Assembly (NCBI RefSeq): GCF_000010805.1
Contig: NC_012521.1
Location: 1-64,000, forward strand
Origin: Rhodococcus opacus B4
Lineage (GTDB): Bacteria; Actinomycetota; Actinomycetes; Mycobacteriales; Mycobacteriaceae
Direction: 5' to 3'
Length of the DNA stretch: 64,000 nucleotides
Each line of letters begins with the position of its first letter. Position 1 is the first letter of the stretch. Below are positions 8,108 to 17,300 of this stretch, piece after piece. Position numbers and translations under genes: made by a program. Below the pieces are notes generated by a model. It saw only the letters and a program-made list of their open reading frames with translations, did not search any database and was not told the origin of the DNA.

Positions 8108-9403
8108 CTAGCTGACTCGCGACCGAAACGCGGTGATGTATTCGTGACGCTGATGATCGTCTTGTCCGGTGAAGCCTTTGAACTCCCCCAGCCGGTAGGA
8201 CACGCCCGACTTCGTCTGTTTGATGTCCACGGTGAAGTCGCGGGACAGGTTGGCGATCCGCCGTTCGAGGTCGTGCTCTTCCACCAGTCCGTCGGACAGT
8301 TTGAGAAGCTTTGTTGCGGTGACGAATCCGTCCGTCGATTTGAGGATGCGGTAGACGGCGTCGTGCACAGTCTCCGGCGCGAGCTCCAGGATTTCTCGGC
8401 GGGCGGCGGTCTTGTCGAAGGCGGCGACGATCGACTTGCCGATAGCCTGCGCCACCGGCGGGGGGAACGCGTTTCCGATCTGCCGGTACTTCGCGGTCTT
8501 GCCTCCGGAGAATTCCCATTCGCCGTCCTTCCAGCCCTGCAGCCGGGCGACCATCGGCAGGGTCAGCTTCGGCGGCACGTCCGCCGGGTGCGGGGAATCG
8601 GCTGCCGGGGGGTCGTTGGCAATGCCCATCCCGCTGGTGCCGAGCTCGAGCCAGGCCCGCTTGGCACGGGTGGGACCGAGGTCGGCGCCGCCGTGTTTTT
8701 TGCTGCCGCCGACCAGGGTGGGTGCGATGTCGTTGGCCAGCGCGGCCCAGTCGTCGACATGCTGCCACCCGTCCACGCCCATCAGGTCCTTCAATGCCGA
8801 CCCGACAGTGTCCTGGGTGGGGGTTTTCTCGGGCCAGTGGAAGTAGGCGGCGTCCTCCTGCCGCAGTGCGACGAGGACGAACCTCGGGCGCAGCTGCGGA
8901 ACCCCGTAGTCCGACGCCTGCAGTAGCCGCCAGTCGGCGACGTACCCGAATTCGGTCAGCCGGTCGAGGATCCGCTGCCGGTAGGCGGCGAACCGGGGGG
9001 CGGAGAGCCCGCGGACGTTCTCGAGCATCAGCGCCCGGGGCTGGATCTGCCCGGCCGTCTCCACCGCCCAGGCGAACAGGTCCCGCTCATCGGAGGCGCC
9101 GAGCTGCTTGCCGGCGATCGAGAACGGCGGGCACGGCACCCCACCGGCGAGGAGATCGACTCCCTCGTGTTCGCTGGGCTTCCATACCGTGGGGTCGGCG
9201 ACGTCGCCCTCCTCGACGTCCCAGTCCGGCCGGTTCAGCTTCAGGGTCGCGCAGGCGTTGGTGTCCAGCTCGACCGCCAGCTTGTGCGAAAAGCCGGCCT
9301 TTTCCAGGCCCAGAGCCTGGCCCCCGGCACCGGCGCAGATCTCGACGACCTGGTAGTCGGACCTCGGCGTGGCGCTCTTCTTCTTCGCTGGCATGGGCCC
9401 CAT
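8108..9403 (-). CDS. DNA cytosine-C5 methyltransferase (modification enzyme of the NaeI-type system)
   Basis: A 431-residue C5 methyltransferase with all the ordered motifs: motif I EICAGAGGQALGLEKAGF (21-38), motif IV GGVPCPPFS with the catalytic Cys at 91, motif VI ENVRG (128-132), motif VIII QLRPRFVLVAL, and motif X QIGNAFPPPVAQAIG near residue 312. An unusually long tail of about 100 residues after motif X contains a winged-helix-like segment. It is divergent from the HNH gene and 1 kb from a NaeI-type endonuclease, so it probably methylates GCCGGC to protect the host. A DISARM DrmMII role is an alternative because drmA/drmB genes lie 3 kb away. M1 or M4 (MPAKKKS, 9394) could be the start. 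Confidence 0.9.
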   Translation of the reverse strand: MGPMPAKKKSATPRSDYQVVEICAGAGGQALGLEKAGFSHKLAVELDTNACATLKLNRPDWDVEEGDVADPTVWKPSEHEGVDLLAGGVPCPPFSIAGKQLGASDERDLFAWAVETAGQIQPRALMLENVRGLSAPRFAAYRQRILDRLTEFGYVADWRLLQASDYGVPQLRPRFVLVALRQEDAAYFHWPEKTPTQDTVGSALKDLMGVDGWQHVDDWAALANDIAPTLVGGSKKHGGADLGPTRAKRAWLELGTSGMGIANDPPAADSPHPADVPPKLTLPMVARLQGWKDGEWEFSGGKTAKYRQIGNAFPPPVAQAIGKSIVAAFDKTAARREILELAPETVHDAVYRILKSTDGFVTATKLLKLSDGLVEEHDLERRIANLSRDFTVDIKQTKSGVSYRLGEFKGFTGQDDHQRHEYITAFRSRVS

Positions 9404-9468
9404 CTTCCCTTACGCGGAACTGTTCGATGATATCCCCTCGTTCGAACACCCGTTTGATGCTGCCTTGT

Positions 9469-9485
9469 TCGGCGTGTCACGCCGA
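9469..9485. promoter_or_regulatory. Palindrome in the methyltransferase/HNH divergent promoter region
   Basis: TCGGCGTG-T-CACGCCGA is a perfect 8-bp inverted repeat with a single central base, set in the 221-bp gap between the two divergent genes. Restriction systems often carry such operators for a controller protein or for the methyltransferase itself. No controller (C) gene is seen beside it. Confidence 0.35.
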
Positions 9486-9624
9486 GCAGTGTCGCCGAAC
9501 AGCGTCGAATATTCGCCGGACGTTGCCGCATCTCGACCGGCGCATTTGCTCGGACGAGCAGGTAGTTGTTGTTCGGGGCCAACCGGACCGGAGCCCAATG
9601 ACCCCTCGCGAAAGGACACCGCCC

Positions 9625-10332
9625 GTGACGAACGGAGAAGTGCGCCGCTCCTCGCGGGTGCTGGTTGCCGAGTTCATCGCCGGAATCGGTGAGGGAAACA
9701 AGTTCACCAAACTCGACCTGAACAGGGCGATCCCCTTCTACGCGCAGAACGACCGGCGCATGCGTGACCTGCGCGAATGTGGGTGGGTCATTGACAACTA
9801 CAAGGTCAACCCGTCGCTGGCACCGGACGAATACCTCGTCCGGCGCATCGGGGTCCGGATCGACCTCGGCGAACGCCCGCCCAAGCCCGCCCGCAAGACC
9901 GTCGGCGGAGCCAAACGCCGCCGGATCCTCGAACGCGACGGGCATGTCTGCGCCATCTGCGGCGTGCCCGCCGGTGAACCGTTCCCCGACGCCCCCGGCC
10001 GGCGGGCGGTGCTCACCATCGGGCACCTCATTCCCGTGGCCCGCGGCGGCACCGACGACGAGAACAACCTCCGCGCGGAATGCCAGCGCTGCGGTGACGA
10101 GTCCCGGGACAACACCCTCGACCCGCCCACCACCGACTTCGTCCTGACCCGGGCGAGGAACATCCGCAGCCGCAAGGAGAAGAAGCGGCTGTTCGCCTGG
10201 ATGGTCGCCCGCCGTAAGGACCCTGACGACACCGAGCTGGTCTTCCTGGACTGGTGCCGGCTTCCCCACTCCGAACAACTGCGGGTGATGCAGGAATTCG
10301 GCCGACAGGTCCTCGCCGACGACGAGGGCTAA
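9625..10332 (+). CDS. HNH endonuclease-like protein with N-terminal winged helix
   Basis: A 235-residue protein read from GTG 9625, which has AAAGGA at 9611-9616; the much longer open frame upstream is a shadow. The N-terminal 80 residues (VLVAEFIAGIGEGNKFTKLD, then NDRRMRDLRECGWVIDNYK) look like a winged-helix DNA-binding domain. The C-terminal half is an HNH fold: CAICG, then LTIGHLIPVARGGTDDENN, then CQRCGDESRD, with paired cysteines that would hold a structural zinc. It lies between the methyltransferase and the NaeI-type enzyme. It may be a second nuclease of the restriction cassette, such as an accessory or type IV-like enzyme. Confidence 0.8.
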   Translation: MTNGEVRRSSRVLVAEFIAGIGEGNKFTKLDLNRAIPFYAQNDRRMRDLRECGWVIDNYKVNPSLAPDEYLVRRIGVRIDLGERPPKPARKTVGGAKRRRILERDGHVCAICGVPAGEPFPDAPGRRAVLTIGHLIPVARGGTDDENNLRAECQRCGDESRDNTLDPPTTDFVLTRARNIRSRKEKKRLFAWMVARRKDPDDTELVFLDWCRLPHSEQLRVMQEFGRQVLADDEG

Positions 10333-10444
10333 CCGCCACACCCCTATTCACCACCCCTTATGACCGCGAGGTGCAACACGCACCCCGCGCGATCACACCT
10401 GCGCCGAACCGGCGCGAATCAGTTTCCGGAAAGGAACCCGGCCT

Positions 10445-11371
10445 GTGACCACCATGGACGCCTTCGCCGCCCCAGACCCCGAAATGGAGGCCGTTGCAGA
10501 CGAACTCCTGCGCGCCGACCCGGACGGAGCCCGCTGGGCCGCCGTAGTCCGGCACACCTACGACATGATCTACAACGGCGCCGAAACCGGGCGCTACCGC
10601 TGGGACCAGCTGATGAAAACCGAGAAGACCCACTTCGGGACGTTGTTCGAGATCAATGCCCAGCGCGAATTCGAGTTCGACGGTGGTGACCAGACGGACT
10701 ACCGCATTGCCGGTCACCAGGTCGATGCCAAGTGGAGCCAGAAAGAAGGCTCCTGGATGCTTCCCCCCGAGGTGTTCGGCCGCCTCGCTCTGGTCGCCAC
10801 GGGTAACGACGAACGCGCGATCTGGTCCCTCGGCCTGGTCCGCGTCCGGCAGGAGTACCGCTCCGAGGGGGCGAACCGGGACAAGAAGACCACCCTCAAC
10901 GCCCTCGGCAGATCCTCGGTGCGCTGGCTGTGGAAGGACGCCCCGATGCCCGCCAACATTCTCCTGCAGCTCCCCCGACCCGCCGTGGACGACCTCTTCA
11001 CCCGCAAGCACGGCACGCAGCGGACCAACCAGCTCTTCCGCCTCGCCGAAGGGCAACTGGTGCACCGCAGCGCCGTCCGCACCGTCGCGATGCAACTCGA
11101 CGACCAGAAACGCGTCCGGGCCAACGGCGGCGCCCGTTCCGCCCTCGCCCCCGAGGGGTACATCATTCTCAGCGGCACCTGGGAGAAGCAGAAGCAGATT
11201 GCCGCAGACCTCGGGGTCCCCGTACCCAGCAGGAAGGAATACATCTCGGTGCGGATCGTGCCCTCCGACCCGGGCACCGGCACAGAGATCAAGGGCGGAC
11301 ACTGGCGGCGGGCCACGCCGGGTGAGAACGTGACCGAACCGGCGCCGCTGTTCGTCAAGGACGACGAATAG
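10445..11371 (+). CDS. NaeI-type type IIE restriction endonuclease
   Basis: A 308-residue protein matching NaeI along its whole length (NaeI is 317 residues). The catalytic set is intact: E69, D85, D94 and K96 in the segments THFGTLFEIN, QTDYRIAG and QVDAKWS, each one residue before the NaeI positions E70, D86, D95 and K97. The C-terminal CAP-like effector domain is also present (VRANGGARSALAPEGYIIL). NaeI needs two GCCGGC sites, one as an allosteric effector. At the position of NaeI Leu43, which converts NaeI to a topoisomerase when changed to Lys, this protein has Ile42. GTG start with AAAGGA upstream; 112 bp after the HNH gene. Confidence 0.93.
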   Translation: MTTMDAFAAPDPEMEAVADELLRADPDGARWAAVVRHTYDMIYNGAETGRYRWDQLMKTEKTHFGTLFEINAQREFEFDGGDQTDYRIAGHQVDAKWSQKEGSWMLPPEVFGRLALVATGNDERAIWSLGLVRVRQEYRSEGANRDKKTTLNALGRSSVRWLWKDAPMPANILLQLPRPAVDDLFTRKHGTQRTNQLFRLAEGQLVHRSAVRTVAMQLDDQKRVRANGGARSALAPEGYIILSGTWEKQKQIAADLGVPVPSRKEYISVRIVPSDPGTGTEIKGGHWRRATPGENVTEPAPLFVKDDE

Positions 11372-11454
11372 GAAGAGCCAGGGGCAGGCGAACCCGGCCA
11401 GCACCGGAACAGCACGCACGCGATTCCGGAGCTGCGGGTCTGGCCACGGCGGTT

Positions 11455-11483
11455 CTCCCATGCCCCGCCGGGGCATGGGAGAC
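11455..11483 (+). terminator. Perfect hairpin between the NaeI-type gene and vsr
   Basis: TCTCCCATGCCCC and its exact complement form a 13-bp stem around a 3-nt GCC loop, starting 84 bp after the endonuclease stop. A strong rho-independent-like terminator without a U-tract, separating the endonuclease from vsr. Confidence 0.7.
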
Positions 11484-11511
11484 CGAACGGCACTCGCGCT
11501 AGCCTGCGGAC

Positions 11512-11967
11512 ATGGCATCCGAGACGCGACCGCCGAGGAGCGGACGGGGTGCGCCGAGCGACGACGTCGTGGCGACATCGGCGGGCCGGTCACGCAACAT
11601 GCAGGCCATCCGGCGCGCCGACACCAAGCCAGAGATCCGGTTGCGATCGGCCCTGCACGCGCTCGGGTTCCGATACCGCAAGGACTACCCCATCCGCATC
11701 GACGGCAGACTGATCCGTCCGGACATCGTGTTCACACGCCGGAAGGTCGTCGTGTTCGTCGACGGGTGCTTCTGGCATTCGTGCCCCGAACACGGTCGCA
11801 ATCCCGCGGTCAATGAGCGTTACTGGTCCCCCAAGCTGCGACGGAACGCCGAGCGAGATGTGGAACAGACCCGGCTCCTGGAGTCGGCAGGCTGGCGCGT
11901 CCTGCGGATCTGGGAACACGTGCCCCTCGACGACGCGGTCGCCACGGTCACGGCTTCACTCACCTAA
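11512..11967 (+). CDS. vsr: Very short patch repair (Vsr) endonuclease
   Basis: A 151-residue Vsr family protein. It shows SRNMQAIRRADTKPEIRLR, then IRPDIVFTRRKVVVFVDGC with the catalytic Asp, then FWHSCPEH (zinc- and active-site His/Cys), NERYWSPKL, RD and the C-terminal GWRVLRIWEH. Vsr nicks 5' of the T in T:G mismatches that arise when 5-methylcytosine deaminates. It is commonly encoded beside C5 methyltransferases, which supports the view that the 8108-9403 enzyme makes 5mC. The N-terminal 25 residues are unstructured. Confidence 0.93.
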   Translation: MASETRPPRSGRGAPSDDVVATSAGRSRNMQAIRRADTKPEIRLRSALHALGFRYRKDYPIRIDGRLIRPDIVFTRRKVVVFVDGCFWHSCPEHGRNPAVNERYWSPKLRRNAERDVEQTRLLESAGWRVLRIWEHVPLDDAVATVTASLT

Positions 11968-12048
11968 GCCGATCACCAAGCGACCGCTCACCGGAGACGG
12001 CAGCCCTTTATTCGCTGCCATCCCGACCGTGCATTTGTCACACACCGC

Positions 12049-12085
12049 GGGTGTATAGACACCATGCTAGGGTGTCTATACACCC
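12049..12085. promoter_or_regulatory. Palindromic operator before a ribbon-helix-helix operon
   Basis: Perfect 15-bp inverted repeat, GGGTGTATAGACACC and GGTGTCTATACACCC, with 7 bp between the arms. Each arm is itself nearly symmetric (GTGT-ATAG-ACAC), so the site may hold two RHH dimers. TATAGA and TATACA sequences inside the arms look like -10 elements, and TTGTCA lies just upstream at 12035, so binding would occlude the promoter. The next start codon is 17 bp downstream. Confidence 0.7.
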
Positions 12086-12101
12086 ACGGAAGGACCACGA
12101 A

Positions 12102-12281
12102 ATGCGCACACTCAACGACTGGATCCCCGCCCTCGCCGCCAAATACGGCACCCCCGACGTCGTCATGCACATGACCGCTCAGCGCCAGGCCGGAGACCTC
12201 GGAATCGCCTGGGCAAAGGACATGCCTGCGAGCGACGTTCAGGCCGTCATCGAGGCCGTCGATGCCCTTTACTCCAAATGA
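12102..12281 (+). CDS. Small hypothetical protein, first gene of an autoregulated pair
   Basis: A 59-residue protein, MRTLNDWIPALAAKYGTPDV to the end VQAVIEAVDALYSK. The start has GGAAGGACCACGA in front of it. It looks like a small helical protein; no family recognised. Its stop overlaps the next gene (ATGA). Order and operator suggest a toxin-antitoxin-like or regulator/effector pair, but that is inference. Confidence 0.65.
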   Translation: MRTLNDWIPALAAKYGTPDVVMHMTAQRQAGDLGIAWAKDMPASDVQAVIEAVDALYSK

Positions 12282-12421
12282 GCAAAGGCACACCGCAGAA
12301 GGCGATTCGTGTCGACCCAGAGCTGTGGGAGACGGCGAAGCAGATCGCCTATCGACGCGATGAAACAATTTCCGATGTGATCCGACGGTCACTTCAGGAG
12401 TACATACGAGATCACAGCTAA
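12278..12421 (+). CDS. Ribbon-helix-helix (CopG/Arc-like) DNA-binding protein
   Basis: A 47-residue protein read from the ATG that overlaps the previous stop: MSKGTPQKAIRVDPELWETA, then KQIAYRRDETISDVIRRSLQ, then EYIRDHS. The N-terminal strand KAIRVDPELW, helix A and the SDVIRRSLQEYI helix are the standard RHH layout. It is the obvious candidate to bind the palindrome at 12049-12085 and repress its own operon. It may also report on the nearby restriction or DISARM-like genes. Confidence 0.8.
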   Translation: MSKGTPQKAIRVDPELWETAKQIAYRRDETISDVIRRSLQEYIRDHS

Positions 12422-12507
12422 CGAGCGACGGCACCATGCGACCTCACCCACGCTCCGGCCGAGCGCACGGTGTACCGAAAGTTGTTGAATGCCGATCGAA
12501 CCCGGCC

Positions 12508-14391
12508 TTACGGTCGTGCGAAGAAGCCCAGGGTTGGATCTGCGAATGTGCCGATGACTAGACCACGATCTAGGAAGCGGTTGAACTCTTCACAACTGGT
12601 CTCGGGCAGCAGCGCGCAGCCGTGGCAGGCGGCGAGGTTGCATGACTCGGGACCTTGCCCGAGCTCGCCAACTTCCATGCAGACAGGGTCGGTCGAGCAC
12701 CAGCGGGCCTTATCGATTGTGGCTTCGAATACGGGTCCTAGGTTTTCGGGTCGGGCCATGCGCACCAGCCCACCCATCGTGCCTTCTGAATCACCAGCTG
12801 CGGTATAGATCAGTACACCAGCCATCTCACGGCCCGGCTCACCGGAGACGTACAGGCGTTCGCGTAGCGCTGCGGAGCTGTAGCCGCAGGTGAAGACCAG
12901 CTCGTTGATCAGCAGGTGCGCCAGGGTGTGCAGGAGGATCAGGCGTGGACTCAGGTCGCGTACCGGCCCGTCCGTTCCATGCCGGGAGGCGACGTAGTGC
13001 GTGCTGATCCGTCTCGCGCGCACCCGGACCTCGTCCCTGTTCTCCCAATCGGATAGCGCTTGGCTGTTGAGCTCGAGGTAGAGGCCTTCGCCCTTGACCA
13101 CGCACGCTGGTAACCAGTCGTGGTCGGGAGGGAGGGCAGTCCGGCGCAGCATCGCCTTGCCCTCGCTGAGACGGAGCAGGCCGTCACGGACGCGGGTGAA
13201 ACCCCGCAGCGCGCGGGTCTCGCGGAGGACTTCGACGCGGCGCACCCGATCGAGTACCTCGACGAGGCGATCCGGCACGCCGGGATCGCTGGCTTTCAGG
13301 TCGGGATCGTTCGGTGTTTCACGGAGCAGCTTGAATTCGGGATAGCGCCAGGTCACCGTTGAGGTCAAGGTTTCCGTTTCGCTGGGTCTGTCCGTTTTCT
13401 GACTGTTGCCGAGAAGCTCGTCGAGTCCCGCCGCCAGCTCGTCGTCGGAGAAGGATTTGAGTAGCTCAAGGGGAGTGGTCTTCCTCAAGCTGTCGGTTGT
13501 CACCTGTCCGACGATTTCATGGATCGCCGTGATCCTGGCCTGAACGTCGGGACGCCGGAGTAGCTCCAGCACTTCGGCGCTCACACCGCCTTCGTGTCGT
13601 GGCAGGTATATCGAGGATTCGACCTTCGGGAAGTAGACATTGCCGGCGGCCCGCAGCGCTCCGCGAAGGGGAAGGCCGCAGCCGCTCCCTTCATCGGCAA
13701 CCCATGGGCGACTGCCGACACAATTGAATTCCGCGCCTGCGGCGAGATGGCTGGACAGTATCGTGCGCTCTTCGTCGCCGCGTTTGGCCGCTGTCTGTGT
13801 GATGCCCTCGAGTGAGCGTTGTGCCTTGCATCCGTCGCACTTGACGAGCTGCCCTGCAAGGGTCCCGCCGCCCTGTGACAGCAGGCGCAGTGTCCCGTGG
13901 CAGGTGGGTGAGAGCGAGTGGTGGACCCACTCGGGGAACGGGAAATCGTCTAGATGCCCACGCTCGCAGATGACGATGAACGGTACCTGCGACATGACTG
14001 GTCGCCGTCTTTCGTCGTGGGTGTTGTCTGTGCAGCGAACGAGTTGGGTCATGCTCAGCTTGGTCCGGCTGAGTCGTTTGCAGTAGATGCAAAAACACCA
14101 GCGCGGGAACCGCAGGACAGGAACCGAGAGCTTGAGATTGCGCTGTTCGTTACCTCCGCCGCGGGGGCGGCGGAAGTCTGGTGGCAATCGCAGCTCGCTC
14201 ACCCTGAGCCGCTCTTGAAGCCGCCATTCCGGTACGAGAAACTCGTCGGGGTACAAGTTGTCGCGGTCGTCGGACTCGTACCAGTGATCGAGTCCGGCTG
14301 TGATCACCGAGCTGCCATTGACGAGGATGCTCAAGGCACCGACACCAAATGGGCTGACCAGTTGCGATCTGCGCATGTTCCCGGTGCTCAT
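12508..14391 (-). CDS. drmB: DrmB-like DUF1998 protein of a DISARM-like system
   Basis: A 627-residue protein from the ATG at 14391, which overlaps the drmA stop (ATGA); the upstream extension of the open frame is a shadow. It begins MSTGNMRRSQLVSPFGVGAL, the typical DrmB opening. Cysteine clusters at about residues 99-104 (CFCIYC) and 185-190 (CDGCK) could bind zinc. The C-terminal DUF1998 region has LILLHTLAHLLINELVFTCG, then YTAAGDSEGTMGGL, then CNLAACHGCALLPETSCEEF. In DISARM, DrmB forms a complex with the DrmA helicase that loads on phage DNA ends and is required for defence. Last gene of a five-gene leftward operon; 87 bp separate it from the RHH gene on the other strand. Confidence 0.88.
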   Translation of the reverse strand: MSTGNMRRSQLVSPFGVGALSILVNGSSVITAGLDHWYESDDRDNLYPDEFLVPEWRLQERLRVSELRLPPDFRRPRGGGNEQRNLKLSVPVLRFPRWCFCIYCKRLSRTKLSMTQLVRCTDNTHDERRRPVMSQVPFIVICERGHLDDFPFPEWVHHSLSPTCHGTLRLLSQGGGTLAGQLVKCDGCKAQRSLEGITQTAAKRGDEERTILSSHLAAGAEFNCVGSRPWVADEGSGCGLPLRGALRAAGNVYFPKVESSIYLPRHEGGVSAEVLELLRRPDVQARITAIHEIVGQVTTDSLRKTTPLELLKSFSDDELAAGLDELLGNSQKTDRPSETETLTSTVTWRYPEFKLLRETPNDPDLKASDPGVPDRLVEVLDRVRRVEVLRETRALRGFTRVRDGLLRLSEGKAMLRRTALPPDHDWLPACVVKGEGLYLELNSQALSDWENRDEVRVRARRISTHYVASRHGTDGPVRDLSPRLILLHTLAHLLINELVFTCGYSSAALRERLYVSGEPGREMAGVLIYTAAGDSEGTMGGLVRMARPENLGPVFEATIDKARWCSTDPVCMEVGELGQGPESCNLAACHGCALLPETSCEEFNRFLDRGLVIGTFADPTLGFFARP

Positions 14392-17300
14392 TCGGACTCC
14401 TCTGTCGTGCTTGCTGCGTCGGCGGCGTAGGCGGCGGTGATCCGCAACTGACATTCGGCGTCGACGTTGCGCATGCTTGTCGGTGTGTCCCAGATCGTCG
14501 GTACCAGTGCGCCGGGCTCTTGGGCCGATCCGGCCCAGCGCATCAGGCCCTGCATCGGATCGCCGCCATTTACGTTGGCGCTCCACTCTGTGCGCTCCCC
14601 ATGGCGCCATTCCCGGGCGCGCCGGTCGATCACCGCGTCGAGAGTGGGTAGCTCGGCCGGGTCTGCGTGGGCGGCGCGGTCGCGGATGAGGCCGGTGGCC
14701 ACACCGAAACGGGCGTCGGGAAACGGGTCGGGTCCCAATCGTGTCTCGGCGGACTGGCGAATATGGGCGACGGTGGCACCGTGTAGGCCACGTAGCAGCA
14801 CCGGCAGGGCGAATGGCGTCAGGCTCGTGGGCTCGACCTGCGCGTAGAGACGCTGGTGGTAGCTGCGGAAGCGCTCGTAATGGCTACGGTCGCGTGGCTT
14901 GGCGGCACCGTAGATTGTGATAACCAATCCGGGCCGCTCCCACCATCGGCGGCCGACCCGGCCGCTCACCTGGATGTACTGAGCGGTGGTCTTTGGCTGC
15001 CCGATGATCGTCATGAGACCGAGCCGGTCGATATCGACGCCGACTTCAATGATGTTCGAGGCCAGGCAGACATCAACGCAGCAGTCCTGCCCGTACTCCT
15101 GCTGGAGCTCTTCTATCGCTTTCGGGATCTCGTCACTGCGCCGTCGGCTGGTGAGTTCTAGGGTGTTCCGCGGCCAGCGTATGTCCGCCGCGATGAGCCC
15201 ATCGCGCTTGCGGATGCCAGTGAGGTAGTCGGGTATGTCGGACTGCAGGAGCGAGACGGTGTTGCCGAGTTCGCGCAGGCTGTTGAGGAAGTTGAGATTG
15301 GTCCAGTAGCCATCGCGATCCGCTTCCGGGATCTTCGTGGCTCCTTGGAGTGTCGCAGCGGCGACGCGGACCTGGACCGTCTGGATCGAACCCAGGGAGG
15401 GACTCATGACACCGAGGTAGCGGCGACCCTTGGCCTGGGTCCCGTCGGGGAGCGTGGCGGTCTCGGCGAAGAAAGACTTGCCCTCCTCGAGCCCATGGGG
15501 TGGAAACAGGGCCACCCGTGTACGCCCGTACAGGTCACGGATTTGCTGCTCGTAGCGCCGGATGGTGGCCGTGGAAGCGATGATCTTGGGGCGGATCGGC
15601 TCCCGGCCGCGATGGTCGGTGCAGAGGTCCTCGATAATAGCCTCGTACAGGCCGACCATCGATCCGAGCGGGCCGGAAATCAGGTGTAGCTCATCCTGAA
15701 TGATGAGGCCCGGGGGGGAGACCTGGCGGGCACCATCCGAACCAAGGCCAAACAGGCCGCGGGCGTTCGGCTCCCAGGCGAGCATCGCGAACTTGTCTAC
15801 AGTGCCGATGACCAAGGTAGGGCGAGTGTCATAGATGTCTTCGTCGACGACGTGGACCGGGAGGCCCTCCCGGTTGCGCATGCCGAATCGGCAGTTGCCG
15901 TCTGGGCAGATGAAACGGATCTTCGACCCGGCCACCGTCATATAGCCGATTGGTCCCTGACCGCCTGCTCTCCGAGAGTTGGACGCGGTCCCGGCTTTCG
16001 TTGCTCCCTCCGGCGGCCCCATCTGGGCGCCGCACCAGGGGCAGCGCAACAACAGGAAAGGGTTCTCCTGACTGCTGTCTTGCCGCAGCTTGCCGAGCGC
16101 GGTTTTGGCTGCCGCCCACCGGTTGGGTGTGGTGGCACTGCCGAGCCATATTCCGATGCTGAAGCGCTCGGTCCCGAGATCCGCTGCTCGCGAGCGAATG
16201 TCGTCCATCACGCACAGCAATGAGGCGGCCCGCAGGAACTGTTGTGCGGTCAGCAGCCGTAGCGTGTAGCGCATGAGCACGTCGGTGCCCGCGTCTGCCG
16301 GGTTGCGGAGTCGCCGGGCGAACATGCTGATTGCCGCCGCACCCAGATAGGCCTCGGTCTTGCCGCCCCCGGTGGGGAAGAAGATCAGGTCGACCAGTTC
16401 GCGGTCGGCTGTCGACGGGTCGAAGACGTCCGGCAGGCTGGCCAGGAGAAAGGCGATCTGAAACGGTCGCCAGGACCCGATGCCGGGTTCGGGTACAGCT
16501 GCCGGTGTTGGCCCGGCGACCTCGAAAATGCCTTGCCTGTTGAGGCTTACGGTACGGAGCGGGAGGCGCGAGCGGATTTGCTGGTAGTACATGGCTTCAT
16601 TGGCGAGGCGGAACGCGCGGGCGGCGGCGGTGTTCGACTCCAGCAGTGCCTGCCCGGTCCGCATCCGTTCCAGGGCGCCCTCGCAGAGCTCCATGTGGCG
16701 GGCCGCGGCGTCGCGGTACCGATCCGGCAGGCCGGTTATCTCGTTGCGGCGGTCCTCGATCCAGCGGGCGTACAGACCGAGGACGGTCTCGATCTGCCGG
16801 TGCCCGTCCGCCGAGCCGTCGGCGAGGGATTTCATGCTGACCCGTACTGGTTCCCGCTGACCGTTGCCGTTGATGCAGTAGACATCGGGTGTCAAGCTTG
16901 GCACCTCGTAGGCCGGCAAGGCCTCGGCGCGGACCGCGCCCACCGTGTCACCGCCGGGCTCGTCCCAGTCGGCCGCGCAGCCATGACCGACGGCGTAGGT
17001 CCGCTTGTGCCGGTACAGCAGCGCGATGGACGCTTCCTCGTTACCGGATCCGCCCGGGGTGTCGGGCTCTGGGTAGGCCTCGATCCGGGCACCGTCTGCG
17101 GGGCGGACCTCGAATCCGGCTTGCAGGAGCGCGGCAGCTGAACCGCTGCCGCTTGTGGTGTTGACCAGCACGATGGTCACCAGGCGGCACGCGGGATCGG
17201 GATCGCCGGGGACGGGCCGGGTATAGGCCTGCAGTTGTGGTTGCACGCGCTCGTGGCGGGAGAGTTCGGCGTCCAGCGGGAACAGTTGTTTGGCGCCTCT

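Noticed and set aside
8722-9624. N-terminal 301 codons of the long plus-strand frame leading to the HNH protein
   Set aside because: It is the antisense of the methyltransferase and Arg/Pro-rich. GTG 9625 has an RBS and gives a normal HNH protein.
14392-14610. 73-residue N-terminal extension of the DrmB-like protein
   Set aside because: It overlaps the end of drmA and is Arg-rich; the coupled ATG at 14391 gives the expected N-terminus.
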